From contig NZ_CP107905.1 of assembly GCF_036014015.1 (NCBI RefSeq), forward strand, positions 7,874,001 through 7,938,000: a stretch of DNA of 64,000 bases, given 5' to 3'. Numbering within the stretch: position 1 is the first letter of the stretch; every line of letters starts with the position of its first letter. Below are positions 35,089 to 47,393 of the stretch, in pieces. Under the pieces are notes generated by a model that was given only the letters and a program-made list of their open reading frames with translations, did no database searches and was not told the origin of the DNA. This DNA is from Streptomyces sp. NBC_00457. Lineage in GTDB: Bacteria > Actinomycetota > Actinomycetes > Streptomycetales > Streptomycetaceae. Position numbers and translations under genes: made by a program.

Positions 35089-36282
35089 GTGGCAGCACCG
35101 CAGAACTACCTCGCAGTCATCAAAGTCATCGGTGTCGGCGGCGGTGGTGTCAATGCCATCAACCGGATGATCGAGGTCGGTCTCAAGGGCGTCGAGTTCA
35201 TCGCCATCAACACCGACGCGCAGGCGCTGTTGATGAGCGACGCCGACGTCAAGCTCGATGTCGGCCGCGAACTCACCCGCGGACTCGGGGCCGGAGCCAA
35301 CCCGGCCGTGGGCCGCAAGGCGGCCGAGGATCACCGTGAGGAGATCGAGGAGGTCCTCAAGGGGGCCGACATGGTCTTCGTGACGGCCGGTGAAGGCGGC
35401 GGCACCGGCACCGGCGGCGCGCCCGTCGTGGCCAACATCGCCCGGACCCTCGGCGCCCTCACCATCGGCGTGGTCACGCGCCCGTTCACCTTCGAGGGAC
35501 GGCGCCGCGCCAATCAGGCCGAGGACGGCATCGCCGAACTCCGCGAAGAGGTCGACACCCTCATCGTCATCCCGAACGACCGGCTGCTGTCCATCTCGGA
35601 CCGCCAGGTCTCGGTGCTCGACGCCTTCAAGTCGGCCGACCAGGTCCTGCTCTCCGGTGTCCAGGGCATCACCGACCTCATCACCACGCCCGGCCTGATC
35701 AACCTCGACTTCGCCGACGTCAAGTCGGTCATGTCCGAGGCCGGTTCGGCCCTGATGGGCATCGGCTCCGCCCGCGGCGACGACCGCGCGGTGGCCGCCG
35801 CCGAGATGGCGATCTCCTCGCCGCTGCTGGAGGCATCCATCGACGGCGCCCGCGGCGTCCTGCTCTCCATCTCCGGCGGCTCCGACCTCGGCCTGTTCGA
35901 GATCAACGAGGCCGCCCAGCTGGTCAGCGAGGCCGCCCACCCCGAGGCCAACATCATCTTCGGCGCGGTGATCGACGACGCCCTCGGCGACGAGGTCCGG
36001 GTCACCGTGATCGCGGCCGGCTTCGACGGGGGCCAGCCGCCGTCCAAGCGGGACAACATCCTGGGCACCTCCGCGCCCAAGCGCGAAGAGCCGACTCCGG
36101 TACGGCAGACCGAGAGCCGTCCGTCCTTCGGCTCGCTCGGCAGCGTCAAGCCGAAGGAGGAGCCGGAGCCGCCCGCGCCCGAGCCGGTCAACGACATCCC
36201 GGTCGCCCCGCCGGTCCCGCCGTCCCGGTCCTACTCGGACAGCGCGGCCGAGGAGCTGGACGTGCCGGACTTCCTGAAGTGA
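35089..36282 (+). CDS. ftsZ: Cell division GTPase FtsZ
   Basis: A 397-residue tubulin-like GTPase that forms the Z ring or ladders. Motifs: [40 protein letters not shown] (the tubulin signature loop), [13 protein letters not shown], and the T7 synergy segment [25 protein letters not shown] variable acidic/Pro-rich linker (about residues 325-385) leads to the C-terminal peptide ELDVPDFLK, which binds SepF in actinobacteria. GTG start with GAGGCGAGAGG upstream. Its stop overlaps the next start (GTGA). Confidence 0.97.
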   Translation: MAAPQNYLAVIKVIGVGGGGVNAINRMIEVGLKGVEFIAINTDAQALLMSDADVKLDVGRELTRGLGAGANPAVGRKAAEDHREEIEEVLKGADMVFVTAGEGGGTGTGGAPVVANIARTLGALTIGVVTRPFTFEGRRRANQAEDGIAELREEVDTLIVIPNDRLLSISDRQVSVLDAFKSADQVLLSGVQGITDLITTPGLINLDFADVKSVMSEAGSALMGIGSARGDDRAVAAAEMAISSPLLEASIDGARGVLLSISGGSDLGLFEINEAAQLVSEAAHPEANIIFGAVIDDALGDEVRVTVIAAGFDGGQPPSKRDNILGTSAPKREEPTPVRQTESRPSFGSLGSVKPKEEPEPPAPEPVNDIPVAPPVPPSRSYSDSAAEELDVPDFLK

Positions 36283-37007
36283 TAGGACAGCGCGAGAGCG
36301 TGAGCGGCGCGCACTTCGGCTTCACCGACCGGTGGGGCGGGGTGAGCGCCGCTCCGTATGAGGAGCTCAACCTCGGCGGCGCGGTCGGCGACGACCCCGA
36401 CGCCGTACGGACCAATCGCGAACTTGCCGCCAAGTCGCTGGGCATCGACCCGGCCGACGTGGTCTGGATGAACCAGGTGCACGGCAACGACGTCGCGGTG
36501 GTGGACGGGCCCTGGGGCGACCGGCCCGCCGCGCAGGTCGATGCGATCGTGACCGTGCGGCGCGGACTCGCCCTCGCCGTCCTCACCGCCGACTGCACGC
36601 CCGTGCTCCTCGCCGACCCGGTCGCCGGGGTCGTCGCCGCCGCTCACGCGGGACGTCCCGGCATGGTCGCCGGGGTGGTGCCCACCGCGCTACGCGCGAT
36701 GATGGACCTGGGCGCCGAGCCGTCCCGGATCGTCGCCCGCACCGGACCCACCGTCTGCGGACGGTGCTATGAAGTGCCGGAGACGATGCGAGCCGAGGTG
36801 GCCGCCGTGGAGCCGACGGCGTACGCGGAGACGAGTTGGGGCACACCCGCCGTCGATGTGAGCGCCGGTGTGCACGCGCAACTCGAACGGCTCGGGGTGC
36901 GCGACCGGGAGCAGTCGCCGGTGTGCACGCTGGAGTCGGACGATCACTTCTCGTACCGCCGCGACCGCACCACCGGTCGGCTCGCGGGCTATGTCTGGCT
37001 GGACTGA
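36279..37007 (+). CDS. ylmD: YlmD, multicopper-oxidase-like purine nucleoside phosphorylase (PgeF/YfiH) family
   Basis: A 242-residue cytoplasmic protein of the laccase-domain (DUF152) family; relatives are peptidoglycan-editing or purine nucleoside phosphorylases. Metal-site residues are visible: [27 protein letters not shown], and [10 protein letters not shown]. One difference from many relatives is HAGRPG where HAGWRG is usual. GTG start 36279 overlaps ftsZ by four bases, so the two are translationally coupled. Its precise role in actinomycete growth is unclear. Confidence 0.88.
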   Translation: MIGQRESVSGAHFGFTDRWGGVSAAPYEELNLGGAVGDDPDAVRTNRELAAKSLGIDPADVVWMNQVHGNDVAVVDGPWGDRPAAQVDAIVTVRRGLALAVLTADCTPVLLADPVAGVVAAAHAGRPGMVAGVVPTALRAMMDLGAEPSRIVARTGPTVCGRCYEVPETMRAEVAAVEPTAYAETSWGTPAVDVSAGVHAQLERLGVRDREQSPVCTLESDDHFSYRRDRTTGRLAGYVWLD

Positions 37008-37013
37008 TGGGGC

Positions 37014-37733
37014 ATGACGGACCGTAAGGGCGAACTCGCCGTAAACCTGGCGAAGGTGGAGGAGCGCATCGCCGCCGCGTGCGTGGCCGCCGGGCGCAAG
37101 CGCGAGGAGGTGACTCTGATCGTGGTCACCAAGACGTACCCGGCGAGCGATGTGCGCATCCTGTCGGAACTCGGTGTGCGCCATGTCGCCGAGAACCGCG
37201 ACCAGGACGCGGCACCCAAGGCCGCCGAATGTTCGGATCTGCCCCTTACGTGGCACTTCGTGGGTCAGCTCCAGACCAACAAGGTGCGATCCGTGGTCGG
37301 TTACGCGGATCATGTGCAGTCCGTCGATCGTTCCCGGCTGGTGACGGCCCTCTCGAAGGAGGCCGTGCGGGCCGAGCGCGAGGTGGGCTGTCTGATCCAG
37401 GTCGCGCTCGACGCGGGTGCGAGCGGCAGAGGGGAGCGGGGAGGCGTGGCACCGGGCTCAATCGCCGAGTTGGCCGATCTGGTGGCTCGGTCTCCGGGGC
37501 TCCGGCTCGACGGGCTGATGACCGTCGCGCCGCTCGCCGGGGAGTACGCGGGACGCGAACTGGCGGCGTTCGAGCGCATGATGGATTTGTCGACTGACCT
37601 GCGCAGGGCACATCCGGCTGCGAACATGGTCTCGGCAGGAATGAGCGCGGACCTCGAGCAAGCCGTGGCGGCCGGAGCGACACATGTGCGCGTCGGCACT
37701 GCGGTACTCGGAGTCCGCCTCGGGCTCGGGTAA
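37014..37733 (+). CDS. ylmE: YlmE, PLP-binding homeostasis protein (YggS family)
   Basis: A 239-residue TIM-barrel protein carrying pyridoxal 5'-phosphate. The PLP lysine is in TLIVVTKTYPASDVRIL (about residue 41). Other family features: HVAENRDQDAAPKA (the usual GENRVQE region altered to AENRDQD), WHFVGQLQTNKVRSVV, MTVAPLAG, and MSADLEQAVAAGATHVRVGTAVLG. It regulates free PLP and has no known enzymatic reaction. ATG 37014, six bases after ylmD; same operon. Confidence 0.92.
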   Translation: MTDRKGELAVNLAKVEERIAAACVAAGRKREEVTLIVVTKTYPASDVRILSELGVRHVAENRDQDAAPKAAECSDLPLTWHFVGQLQTNKVRSVVGYADHVQSVDRSRLVTALSKEAVRAEREVGCLIQVALDAGASGRGERGGVAPGSIAELADLVARSPGLRLDGLMTVAPLAGEYAGRELAAFERMMDLSTDLRRAHPAANMVSAGMSADLEQAVAAGATHVRVGTAVLGVRLGLG

Positions 37734-37767
37734 CGTCGCCAAGAGTCGGACCACAGCAGAAAATATG

Positions 37768-37798
37768 GTCATTACCGCTGTACAGCGGGCGTAACGAC
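37768..37798. promoter_or_regulatory. Nested palindrome upstream of sepF
   Basis: CCGCTGTACAGCGG (37775-37788) is a perfect 14-bp palindrome. It is flanked by GTCATTAC (37768-37775) and GTAACGAC (37791-37798), which are complementary except for one base. The location between ylmE and sepF suggests an operator or a processing hairpin. Confidence 0.5.
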
Positions 37799-37862
37799 CT
37801 CGTGGATCCCTGGCACTTGGCAGTCGTCAGCCGATCCACCACAGAGCGGAGGACTCAGAGCA

Positions 37863-38504
37863 ATGGCCGGCGCGATGCGCAAGATGGCGGTCTACCTCGG
37901 CCTCGTGGAGGACGATGGGTACGACGGCCGCGGTTTCGACCCCGACGACGACTTCGAACCCGAACTCGACCCGGAGCCCGAACGGGACCACCGGCGACAC
38001 GAACCGTCGCACCAGTCCCACGGCTCACATCAGTCCCAAAGGGATGAATCGGTACGCGTGGTGCAGCCTCCGGCACCGCGCGATCCGGTGCCTCACGCAG
38101 CCGCCCTGCCCGCGGAATCCGGGCGTCCGGCGCGCATCGCGCCCGTGGCATCCATCACACAAGAACGTCAAAACCTGGAGAAGAACGCACCGGTGATCAT
38201 GCCCAAGGTCGTGTCGGAACGAGAGCCGTACCGGATCACCACACTTCACCCGCGGACCTACAACGAGGCCCGTACTATCGGGGAACACTTCCGTGAGGGC
38301 ACCCCGGTGATCATGAATCTGACTGAGATGGATGACACAGACGCCAAGCGACTTGTCGACTTTGCGGCCGGTTTGGTGTTTGGTCTTCACGGCAGCATCG
38401 AGCGGGTGACGCAGAAGGTGTTTCTGTTGTCGCCTGCTAACGTCGATGTCACGGCGGAGGACAAGGCCCGCATCGCAGAGGGCGGGTTCTTCAACCAGAG
38501 CTGA
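37863..38504 (+). CDS. sepF: Division protein SepF (FtsZ membrane anchor)
   Basis: A 213-residue protein. The N-terminus [18 protein letters not shown] is an amphipathic membrane-binding helix. A long acidic, His/Gln-rich linker (about residues 18-115) follows. The SepF core (about 122-205; [59 protein letters not shown]) dimerises and binds the FtsZ tail. In actinobacteria, lacking FtsA and ZipA, it is the main FtsZ membrane tether. ATG 37863 follows CGGAGGACTCAGAGCA. Confidence 0.95.
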   Translation: MAGAMRKMAVYLGLVEDDGYDGRGFDPDDDFEPELDPEPERDHRRHEPSHQSHGSHQSQRDESVRVVQPPAPRDPVPHAAALPAESGRPARIAPVASITQERQNLEKNAPVIMPKVVSEREPYRITTLHPRTYNEARTIGEHFREGTPVIMNLTEMDDTDAKRLVDFAAGLVFGLHGSIERVTQKVFLLSPANVDVTAEDKARIAEGGFFNQS

Positions 38505-38565
38505 GACGCACCACCGGAACAGCAGTAACGAACAGCATGGATCAGGGGAGAGGGAAGCAAGGGTC

Positions 38566-38850
38566 ATGAGCGTGGTCCTGCAAGTCATTTACATCGCGCT
38601 GATGTGCTTCCTCATCGTGCTGATCTTCCGGTTGGTCATGGATTATGTCTTCCAGTTCGCCCGCTCATGGCAGCCCGGCAAGGCGATGGTGGTCGTTCTG
38701 GAGGCCACCTACACTGTCACTGATCCACCGCTCAAGCTTCTGCGGCGGTTCATTCCGCCGCTGCGTCTCGGGGGCGTGGCGCTCGACCTGTCCTTCTTCG
38801 TACTGATGATCATCGTCTACATCCTGATTTCGATCGTGAGTCGGCTGTGA
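38566..38850 (+). CDS. sepG: YggT/YlmG-family membrane protein SepG
   Basis: A 94-residue protein with two membrane segments (VVLQVIYIALMCFLIVLIFRLVM, about residues 3-25; LDLSFFVLMIIVYILISIV, about 72-91), separated by the conserved YggT region VTDPPLKLLRRFIPPLRLGGVALDL. In Streptomyces the homologue, SepG, helps place SsgB and FtsZ and affects nucleoid shape. The ATG at 38566 follows GGGGAGAGGGAAGCAAGGGTC. It sits between sepF and divIVA as in S. coelicolor. Confidence 0.93.
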   Translation: MSVVLQVIYIALMCFLIVLIFRLVMDYVFQFARSWQPGKAMVVVLEATYTVTDPPLKLLRRFIPPLRLGGVALDLSFFVLMIIVYILISIVSRL

Positions 38851-38906
38851 TGAGCGATGTGACCTACCGTCTTGCCGAATGCCGACGACTACGTTGAGGT
38901 GAAGAG

Positions 38907-40049
38907 ATGCCGTTGACCCCCGAGGACGTGCGGAACAAGCAGTTCACGACCGTCCGCCTCCGAGAAGGCTATGACGAGGACGAGGTCGATGCCTTCCTCG
39001 ACGAGGTCGAAGCCGAACTGACCCGCCTGCTCCGCGAGAACGAGGACCTCCGCGCCAAGCTGGCCGCCGCCACGCGCGCTGCTGCCCAGAACCAGCAGAA
39101 CATGCGCAAGCCGCCGGAGGGTCCCGGTCCGCAGGACCAGCAGCAGGGCGGCATGCCGCAGCAGGGCATGCGCGGGCCGGGTTCCCCCGTGCCCGCCGGC
39201 ATATCGGGCCCGCCGCAGCAGCAGATGGGTGGCCCCATGGGTGGCCCGCCCCAGCTGCCGAGCGGTGCACCGCAGCTGCCCGCCGGTCCCGGCGGTCAGG
39301 GTCAGGGTGGCCCGCAGGGTCCCGGTCCGATGGGCCAGGGTCCGATGGGTCAGGGCCACATGGGTGGCCAGCCCCCCATGCAGCAGCAGATGGGTGGCCC
39401 GATGGGCGGCCCCATGGGCGGTCCGATGGGCGGCCCCGGTCAGGGCCCCGGTGGCGACAGCGCCGCCCGTGTCCTCTCGCTGGCCCAGCAGACCGCCGAC
39501 CAGGCGATCGCCGAGGCCCGTTCCGAAGCCAACAAGATCGTCGGCGAGGCGCGTTCGCGTGCCGAGGGTCTCGAGCGTGACGCCCGTGCCAAGGCCGACG
39601 CGCTGGAGCGGGACGCGCAGGAGAAGCACCGTGTCGCGATGGGCTCCCTGGAGTCCGCGCGCGCCACGCTGGAGCGCAAGGTCGAGGACCTGCGCGGCTT
39701 CGAGCGCGAGTACCGCACGCGGCTGAAGTCGTACCTGGAGTCGCAGCTGCGTCAGCTGGAGACCCAGTCCGACGACTCGCTGGCTCCGCCGCGCACTCCG
39801 GCCACGGCGTCCCTCCCGCCGTCCCCGGCGCCTTCCATGGCTCCGGCCGGTGCGAGCGCGCCGTCGTACGGCGGCAACCAGGGCATGGGCGGTGGCCCGG
39901 CTCCGGCCGGTCCGTCCTACGGCGGCCAGCAGCAGATGTCGCCGGCGATGACCCAGCCGATGGCGCCGGTACGGCCGCAGGGTCCTGGTCCGATGGGGCA
40001 GGCTCCCTCGCCGATGCGGGGGTTCCTCATTGACGAGGACGACAACTGA
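38907..40049 (+). CDS. divIVA: Polarity determinant DivIVA
   Basis: A 380-residue coiled-coil protein that marks hyphal tips and directs polar wall growth. The N-terminal DivIVA domain ([32 protein letters not shown]...) binds curved membrane and runs into a first coiled coil (to about residue 53). A Pro/Gln/Gly/Met-rich insert (about 65-185) contains GPMGG tandem repeats. A second coiled coil follows (about 188-290; [20 protein letters not shown]...), then a disordered Pro/Ala/Gln tail ending [10 protein letters not shown]. Last gene of the dcw cluster. Confidence 0.96.
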   Translation: MPLTPEDVRNKQFTTVRLREGYDEDEVDAFLDEVEAELTRLLRENEDLRAKLAAATRAAAQNQQNMRKPPEGPGPQDQQQGGMPQQGMRGPGSPVPAGISGPPQQQMGGPMGGPPQLPSGAPQLPAGPGGQGQGGPQGPGPMGQGPMGQGHMGGQPPMQQQMGGPMGGPMGGPMGGPGQGPGGDSAARVLSLAQQTADQAIAEARSEANKIVGEARSRAEGLERDARAKADALERDAQEKHRVAMGSLESARATLERKVEDLRGFEREYRTRLKSYLESQLRQLETQSDDSLAPPRTPATASLPPSPAPSMAPAGASAPSYGGNQGMGGGPAPAGPSYGGQQQMSPAMTQPMAPVRPQGPGPMGQAPSPMRGFLIDEDDN

Positions 40050-40084
40050 CGGTTCGTAGTACGGCGTAGACGTCGGCAGCGTTC

Positions 40085-40126
40085 AGGGCGGGGCCCCGGG
40101 TTTTTGATCCGGGGCCCCGCCCTTTT
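40085..40126 (+). terminator. Strong rho-independent terminator after divIVA
   Basis: AGGGCGGGGCCCCGG (40085-40099) and CCGGGGCCCCGCCCT (40109-40123) form a perfect 15-bp stem, followed by a TTTT run. It closes the dcw transcription unit, 36 bases after the divIVA stop. Confidence 0.9.
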
Positions 40127-40289
40127 GGTGGGCCGGGTCTGGTGGTTGCGCGGCGTGGGGGCTGGGCGGGGGTGGGTCGCGCAGCCCGGCGCCGGCGGGG
40201 TGCCGCCTGCGCCCACCCGTGCCGCCCCAGCGGCACGACTGCCCGCAGGCGGCGGCAGGTTGGCCGCAGGCCTGCGGGCTCGCGTGTGG

Positions 40290-43445
<3,156 letters not shown>

Positions 43446-43754
43446 CAGCGAGCTTCCTCCGGCGGACTTTCTGCCTTCCGACCGGAGGGACGAGAGCTAC
43501 GTCTTTCCTTGCGCCGCCTTCGGCGCGCTCCCGCGGTACCACCCTCCTTGGCTCCCCGCCGCACCAGGTGCGTCGGTGAGCCCCCTCATTGGGGTCGCGA
43601 TGCCGGGTCTACCGCCCCTTGCGGGGTTTCTTCCGGCGGCTCCGGGGTGATCTTCGCGTCGCGCTCGCCCCCGGGCTTCCACCGTCCCCGGGTCGCTCTG
43701 GGCTGCGTACGCCGCTACTCGTCCCCATCCACGCTTTTCGCTCCGCCCAGTGTA
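43446..43754 (-). promoter_or_regulatory. Translational T-box riboswitch and promoter box of ileS
   Basis: On the minus strand the ileS leader contains GGACGAGTAG near its 5' end (AGTA-type), an isoleucine AUC specifier in GAAGATCACC (43649-43651), and the T-box core AGGGTGGTACCGCGGGA (43529-43545) that pairs with the uncharged tRNA acceptor end. Downstream, CCTCCGG (43482-43488) is exactly complementary to the ribosome binding site CCGGAGG (43456-43462), so uncharged tRNA would release the site and open translation. A TACACT box at 43749-43754 would start the leader about 297 nt before the ATG. Confidence 0.93.
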
Positions 43755-43961
43755 CGGCGCCGCGCGGACAGTGGCCGACCGGTTTTCCGGTGGCCTGGGG
43801 GCACAGCGGCGGCGGGTTCCGGGATGACCCGATTGGCCAGGTACGCGCGCTCGGATCCCGGGATGACGGGCCAGGCGGATTACCTGGCGGAGAGCTGGGC
43901 ACAACGGATGCAGGCTTCCCGCCCGGCGCTGCGGGGCGGGCGAATCGGGCGGCGTGCCCCG
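43755..43961. other. Intergenic stretch between ileS leader and the H1-DksA gene
   Basis: About 200 bases without a supportable gene; only shadow frames occur. A short direct repeat, GGGATGACC/GGGATGACG, appears around 43821 and 43860. Confidence 0.4.
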
Positions 43962-43990
43962 TTGCCGCGGGACTCAAGTCGATTTATCGT
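43962..43990 (+). promoter_or_regulatory. Probable promoter of the H1-DksA gene
   Basis: TTGCCG (43962-43967) and TATCGT (43985-43990) are 17 bases apart, about 50 bases before the ATG at 44040. Confidence 0.55.
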
Positions 43991-44039
43991 CCCAGCACGA
44001 TTCGCGAGCAAGATCACAATATGTGAAGGGGCCGCGGCC

Positions 44040-45140
44040 ATGGTGGCGAAGAAGACCGCCGTACAGCAGTCGGCGTCCGGCAGATCCACCCGTGGCTCCG
44101 GCGGCGCGGCCAAGGACGTGAGCGGCAAGAAGAGCGCGCAAGGGGGGTCCGCGGGAAAAGCCGCGAAGGCGGCGGAGCCGGCCAAGCCGGTGAAGACGGT
44201 GCGGGGGACTGCGGCCCGGGGGAAGGGGGCCACGGAGAAGGAGGCGGGGGCATCCAAGGGGGTTGCGAAGAAGGCCGCCACCAAGAAGACCGCCACCAAG
44301 AAGACCCCCGCCAAGAAGGCAACGGCGACGTCGAAGGCGGCCCCCTCGGTTCCTTCGAAGAAGGCGACCGCCAAGACGGCGACCGCCAAGAAGGCAGCAG
44401 CAGAGAAGGTCACCGCCAAGAAGGCGGGGGCCAAGAAGGCCGTATCGAAGAAGGCGGCCGCGAAGGAGGAGGCCATGAAGGCCGGTACGAAGAAGGCGGC
44501 CGCGAAGAAGACGGCCGCTCCGAAGAGTGCCGGTGAGCAGGGCGGTGCCCCCAAGGGCACGCCTGCGAAGGGCACCTCCAAGAAGAGTGCGGCCACGAAG
44601 AAGAGCACGGCCAAGAAGGCGGGCGCGGCCGAGGCCGCGAAGCAGACGGGAGCCACGACGGTGGTTGCGAAGAAGACTCCTGGCACGGCCACTGCGGCGA
44701 AGACCGCCGTTCCCAAGGCACGGGTCGCCGCGGCGGTGGAGCCGGGCGAACTCGCGGTGCGCCCCGGTGAGGACCCCTGGACCCCGGAGGAGGTCGAGGA
44801 GGCGCGTGCCGAGCTGCTGTCCGAGGAGACGCGGCTGCGCACCGAGATCACGTCGTCCGAGGAGGCGCTCGCGGGTCTGATGCGGGACTCCGGAGACGGC
44901 GCGGGCGACGACCAGGCGGACACCGGCACCAAGAACATCACGCGCGAGCACGAATTGGCCCTCGCCGCCAACGCGCGCGAGATGCTGATCCAGACGGAGC
45001 GAGCCCTGGTGCGGCTCGACGCGGGCACGTACGGCCTGTGCGAGAACTGCGGGAACCCCATCGGCAAGGCCCGTATGCAGGCCTTCCCACGGGCCACCCT
45101 GTGCGTCGAGTGCAAGCAGAAGCAGGAGCGCCGCTACTGA
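44040..45140 (+). CDS. Histone H1-like / TraR-DksA zinc-finger fusion protein
   Basis: A 366-residue two-part protein. Residues 1 to about 235 are almost only Lys, Ala, Thr, Gly and Ser with AKK, TKK and KKA repeats (for example [20 protein letters not shown]), like eukaryotic histone H1 tails and mycobacterial HupB or Streptomyces nucleoid proteins. Residues about 250-366 are a TraR/DksA domain with a coiled coil ([19 protein letters not shown]) and a four-cysteine zinc finger ([19 protein letters not shown] ... TLCVECKQK). A role in nucleoid binding or RNA polymerase control is inferred. The ATG at 44040 follows GAAGGGGCC. Confidence 0.9.
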   Translation: MVAKKTAVQQSASGRSTRGSGGAAKDVSGKKSAQGGSAGKAAKAAEPAKPVKTVRGTAARGKGATEKEAGASKGVAKKAATKKTATKKTPAKKATATSKAAPSVPSKKATAKTATAKKAAAEKVTAKKAGAKKAVSKKAAAKEEAMKAGTKKAAAKKTAAPKSAGEQGGAPKGTPAKGTSKKSAATKKSTAKKAGAAEAAKQTGATTVVAKKTPGTATAAKTAVPKARVAAAVEPGELAVRPGEDPWTPEEVEEARAELLSEETRLRTEITSSEEALAGLMRDSGDGAGDDQADTGTKNITREHELALAANAREMLIQTERALVRLDAGTYGLCENCGNPIGKARMQAFPRATLCVECKQKQERRY

Positions 45141-45240
45141 CCGACGCCGGCCGGTTCCTCGTACGCCTCCTCAGCACGCGGGTGCCAGGAGGCGTGCCGT
45201 ACCCTCGTGCTCAGTCAGGTACCTAGGTCGAGGGACTCAC

Positions 45241-45840
45241 GTGGCAGAGGCGGAGCGCATCATCGGTACGCCGGATTCCCCTGAGGGAGCTGGAGCGGAG
45301 CCGGAGCAGTCGTCCGGTGGGGACGGGCAGGGGAGCACCGGTGAGCGGCCCAGGGGCAAGCGCCGGATCGCTGTCCTGTTCGCCGTGGCCGCGTTCGCGT
45401 ACGCCCTGGACCTGATCAGCAAGATGATCGTGGTCGCCAAGCTGGAACACCACGAGCCGATCGAGATCATCGGGGACTGGCTGAAGTTCGAGGCGATCCG
45501 CAACGCGGGCGCGGCCTTCGGCTTCGGCGAGGCCTTCACCGTCATCTTCACGATGATCGCCGCGGCCGTGATCGTCGTGATCGCCCGCCTCGCCCGCAAG
45601 CTGTACAGCCTGCCCTGGGCGATCGCGCTCGGCCTGCTGCTCGGCGGTGCGCTCGGCAACCTCACCGACCGGATCTTCCGCTCGCCGGGCGTCTTCGAGG
45701 GGGCGGTCGTCGACTTCATCGCGCCCAAGCACTTCGCGGTGTTCAACCTGGCCGACTCGGCGATCGTGTGCGGCGGCATCCTGATCGTGCTGCTGTCGTT
45801 CCGGGGGCTCGACCCGGACGGCACCGTCCACAAGGACTGA
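45241..45840 (+). CDS. lspA: Lipoprotein signal peptidase LspA
   Basis: A 199-residue membrane aspartyl protease that removes signal peptides from prolipoproteins. After a hydrophilic N-terminus of about 40 residues, four membrane segments follow. Catalytic aspartates are in [16 protein letters not shown] and [16 protein letters not shown], with the conserved [13 protein letters not shown] between. GTG start 45241 follows CGAGGGACTCAC. Next gene is the RluD-type pseudouridine synthase on the same strand. Confidence 0.95.
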   Translation: MAEAERIIGTPDSPEGAGAEPEQSSGGDGQGSTGERPRGKRRIAVLFAVAAFAYALDLISKMIVVAKLEHHEPIEIIGDWLKFEAIRNAGAAFGFGEAFTVIFTMIAAAVIVVIARLARKLYSLPWAIALGLLLGGALGNLTDRIFRSPGVFEGAVVDFIAPKHFAVFNLADSAIVCGGILIVLLSFRGLDPDGTVHKD

Positions 45841-45883
45841 GCGCGCGGTCGGGGGTGTCAGTGCCGTCCTGCATACTCGACGA

Positions 45884-46828
45884 GTGAGCACGCTTCCCGA
45901 GATCCGTACCCTGCCCGTGCCCGACGGCCTGGAGGGCGAGCGCGTCGACGCCGCCATCTCCCGCATGTTCGGCTTCTCCCGTACCAAGGCCGCCGAGCTG
46001 GCAGCGGCGGGGAAGGTCACGGTCGACGGCTCGGTGGTCGGGAAGTCCGAGCGGGTGCACGGCGGCGCCTGGCTCGAGGTCGAGATGCCGCAGGCGCCGG
46101 CGCCGGTGCAGGTGGTCGCCGAGCCGGTCGAGGGCATGGAGATCATTCACGACGACGAGGACGTGGTCGTGATCATCAAGCCGGTCGGCGTGGCCGCGCA
46201 TCCCAGCCCCGGGTGGTCCGGACCGACGGTCATCGGCGGGCTTGCCGCCGCCGGGTACCGCATCTCGACGTCCGGCGCCGCCGAGCGCCAGGGCATCGTG
46301 CACCGCCTCGACGTCGGTACGTCGGGACTGATGGCGGTCGCCAAGTCGGAGCGCGCGTACACCTCGCTGAAGCGGCAGTTCAAGGAGCGCACGGTCGACA
46401 AGCGCTACCACGCGCTCGTGCAGGGCCACCCCGACCCGACCAGCGGCACCATCGACGCGCCCATCGGCCGCCACCCCAACCACGACTACAAGTGGGCGGT
46501 CACCGCCGACGGCAAGCCGTCCGTGACGCACTACGACCTCATCGAGGCGTTCCGAGCGGCCTCCCTGCTCGATGTGAAGCTGGAGACCGGCCGCACCCAC
46601 CAGATCCGCGTCCACATGGCCGCCCACCGGCACCCCTGCGTCGGTGACCTGACCTATGGCGCCGACCCGACCCTCGCCAAGCGGCTCCACCTGACCCGCC
46701 AGTGGCTGCACGCCGTACGGCTCGGCTTCGAGCATCCCGGCGACGGCCAGTGGGTGGAGTTCGCCTGCGACTACCCTGCCGACCTGCAGAAGGCGCTGGA
46801 CCAGGTCCGCGAGGAGACGTACGCGTGA
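45884..46828 (+). CDS. rluD: RluD-family 23S rRNA pseudouridine synthase
   Basis: A 314-residue RluA/RluD-type enzyme. The N-terminal S4 RNA-binding domain ([32 protein letters not shown], about residues 15-75) is followed by the catalytic domain with [20 protein letters not shown] (catalytic Asp), [31 protein letters not shown], and a final [13 protein letters not shown]. Likely target 23S rRNA positions 1911/1915/1917, by analogy. The GTG at 45884 follows six bases after a CATACT box (45872-45877), suggesting a leaderless mRNA. Overlaps the next gene by four bases. Confidence 0.93.
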   Translation: MSTLPEIRTLPVPDGLEGERVDAAISRMFGFSRTKAAELAAAGKVTVDGSVVGKSERVHGGAWLEVEMPQAPAPVQVVAEPVEGMEIIHDDEDVVVIIKPVGVAAHPSPGWSGPTVIGGLAAAGYRISTSGAAERQGIVHRLDVGTSGLMAVAKSERAYTSLKRQFKERTVDKRYHALVQGHPDPTSGTIDAPIGRHPNHDYKWAVTADGKPSVTHYDLIEAFRAASLLDVKLETGRTHQIRVHMAAHRHPCVGDLTYGADPTLAKRLHLTRQWLHAVRLGFEHPGDGQWVEFACDYPADLQKALDQVREETYA

Positions 46829-47301
46829 GCTCCGCGCCTGTGTCGTACGTGGTCCGCGTCGCCGCGGGTCCCGGCGACCGCGAGGCGTGCTTCGGGGTGC
46901 GCAAGGAGGTCTTCGTCGTCGAGCAGGGCGTGCCCGAGGATCTCGAGTACGACGCCCATGACGCCGTAGCCGTGCATGTGCTGGCCGTCCGGGAGGACGG
47001 GATGCCGCTCGGGGCCGGGCGGCTGCTGTGCGGCGAGGAGGCCGCCGCGAAGAACGGCGGTGACCCGTCGGTCGGCTCGCTCGGCAGGCTCGCGGTGACG
47101 AAGTCGGCACGCGGGCTGGGCGTCGGGGCGGCGCTGGTGCGGGCCATCGAGGAGGCGGCACGCGCGCGTGGGCTGCGGGCCGTGGATCTGCATGCGCAGA
47201 CCCACGCGATGGGGTTCTACGAACGGCTGGGGTACGCGGCGTACGGGCCGGAGTTCTTGGACGCGGGGATGCCGCATCGGGCGATGCGGCGGACTGTGTA
47301 G
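46825..47301 (+). CDS. GNAT-family N-acetyltransferase
   Basis: A 158-residue acetyl-CoA-dependent acetyltransferase of the ElaA/YjcF type. It contains [22 protein letters not shown], the acetyl-CoA-binding segment [34 protein letters not shown], and [33 protein letters not shown] at the end. Substrate unknown. The GTG at 46825 overlaps the rluD stop (GTGA), so the two are co-translated. The pairing with lspA-rluD is usual in streptomycetes. Confidence 0.9.
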   Translation: MSSAPVSYVVRVAAGPGDREACFGVRKEVFVVEQGVPEDLEYDAHDAVAVHVLAVREDGMPLGAGRLLCGEEAAAKNGGDPSVGSLGRLAVTKSARGLGVGAALVRAIEEAARARGLRAVDLHAQTHAMGFYERLGYAAYGPEFLDAGMPHRAMRRTV

Positions 47302-47381
47302 CACGCAGGCGCGCATGGCACGCCGCGGCAGCTGGATGTGCGTGGTTCGAGGGATCTCCCACCGTCGGCGGCCGACGGTCG

Positions 47382-47387
47382 TAGGGT
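47382..47387 (+). promoter_or_regulatory. -10 box six bases before the SDR start
   Basis: TAGGGT lies six bases before the ATG at 47394, with no ribosome binding site between, so a leaderless mRNA is likely. The inverted repeat CCGTCGG/CCGACGG (47362-47378) lies just upstream, in the spacer region. Confidence 0.4.
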
Positions 47388-47393
47388 TTGATC

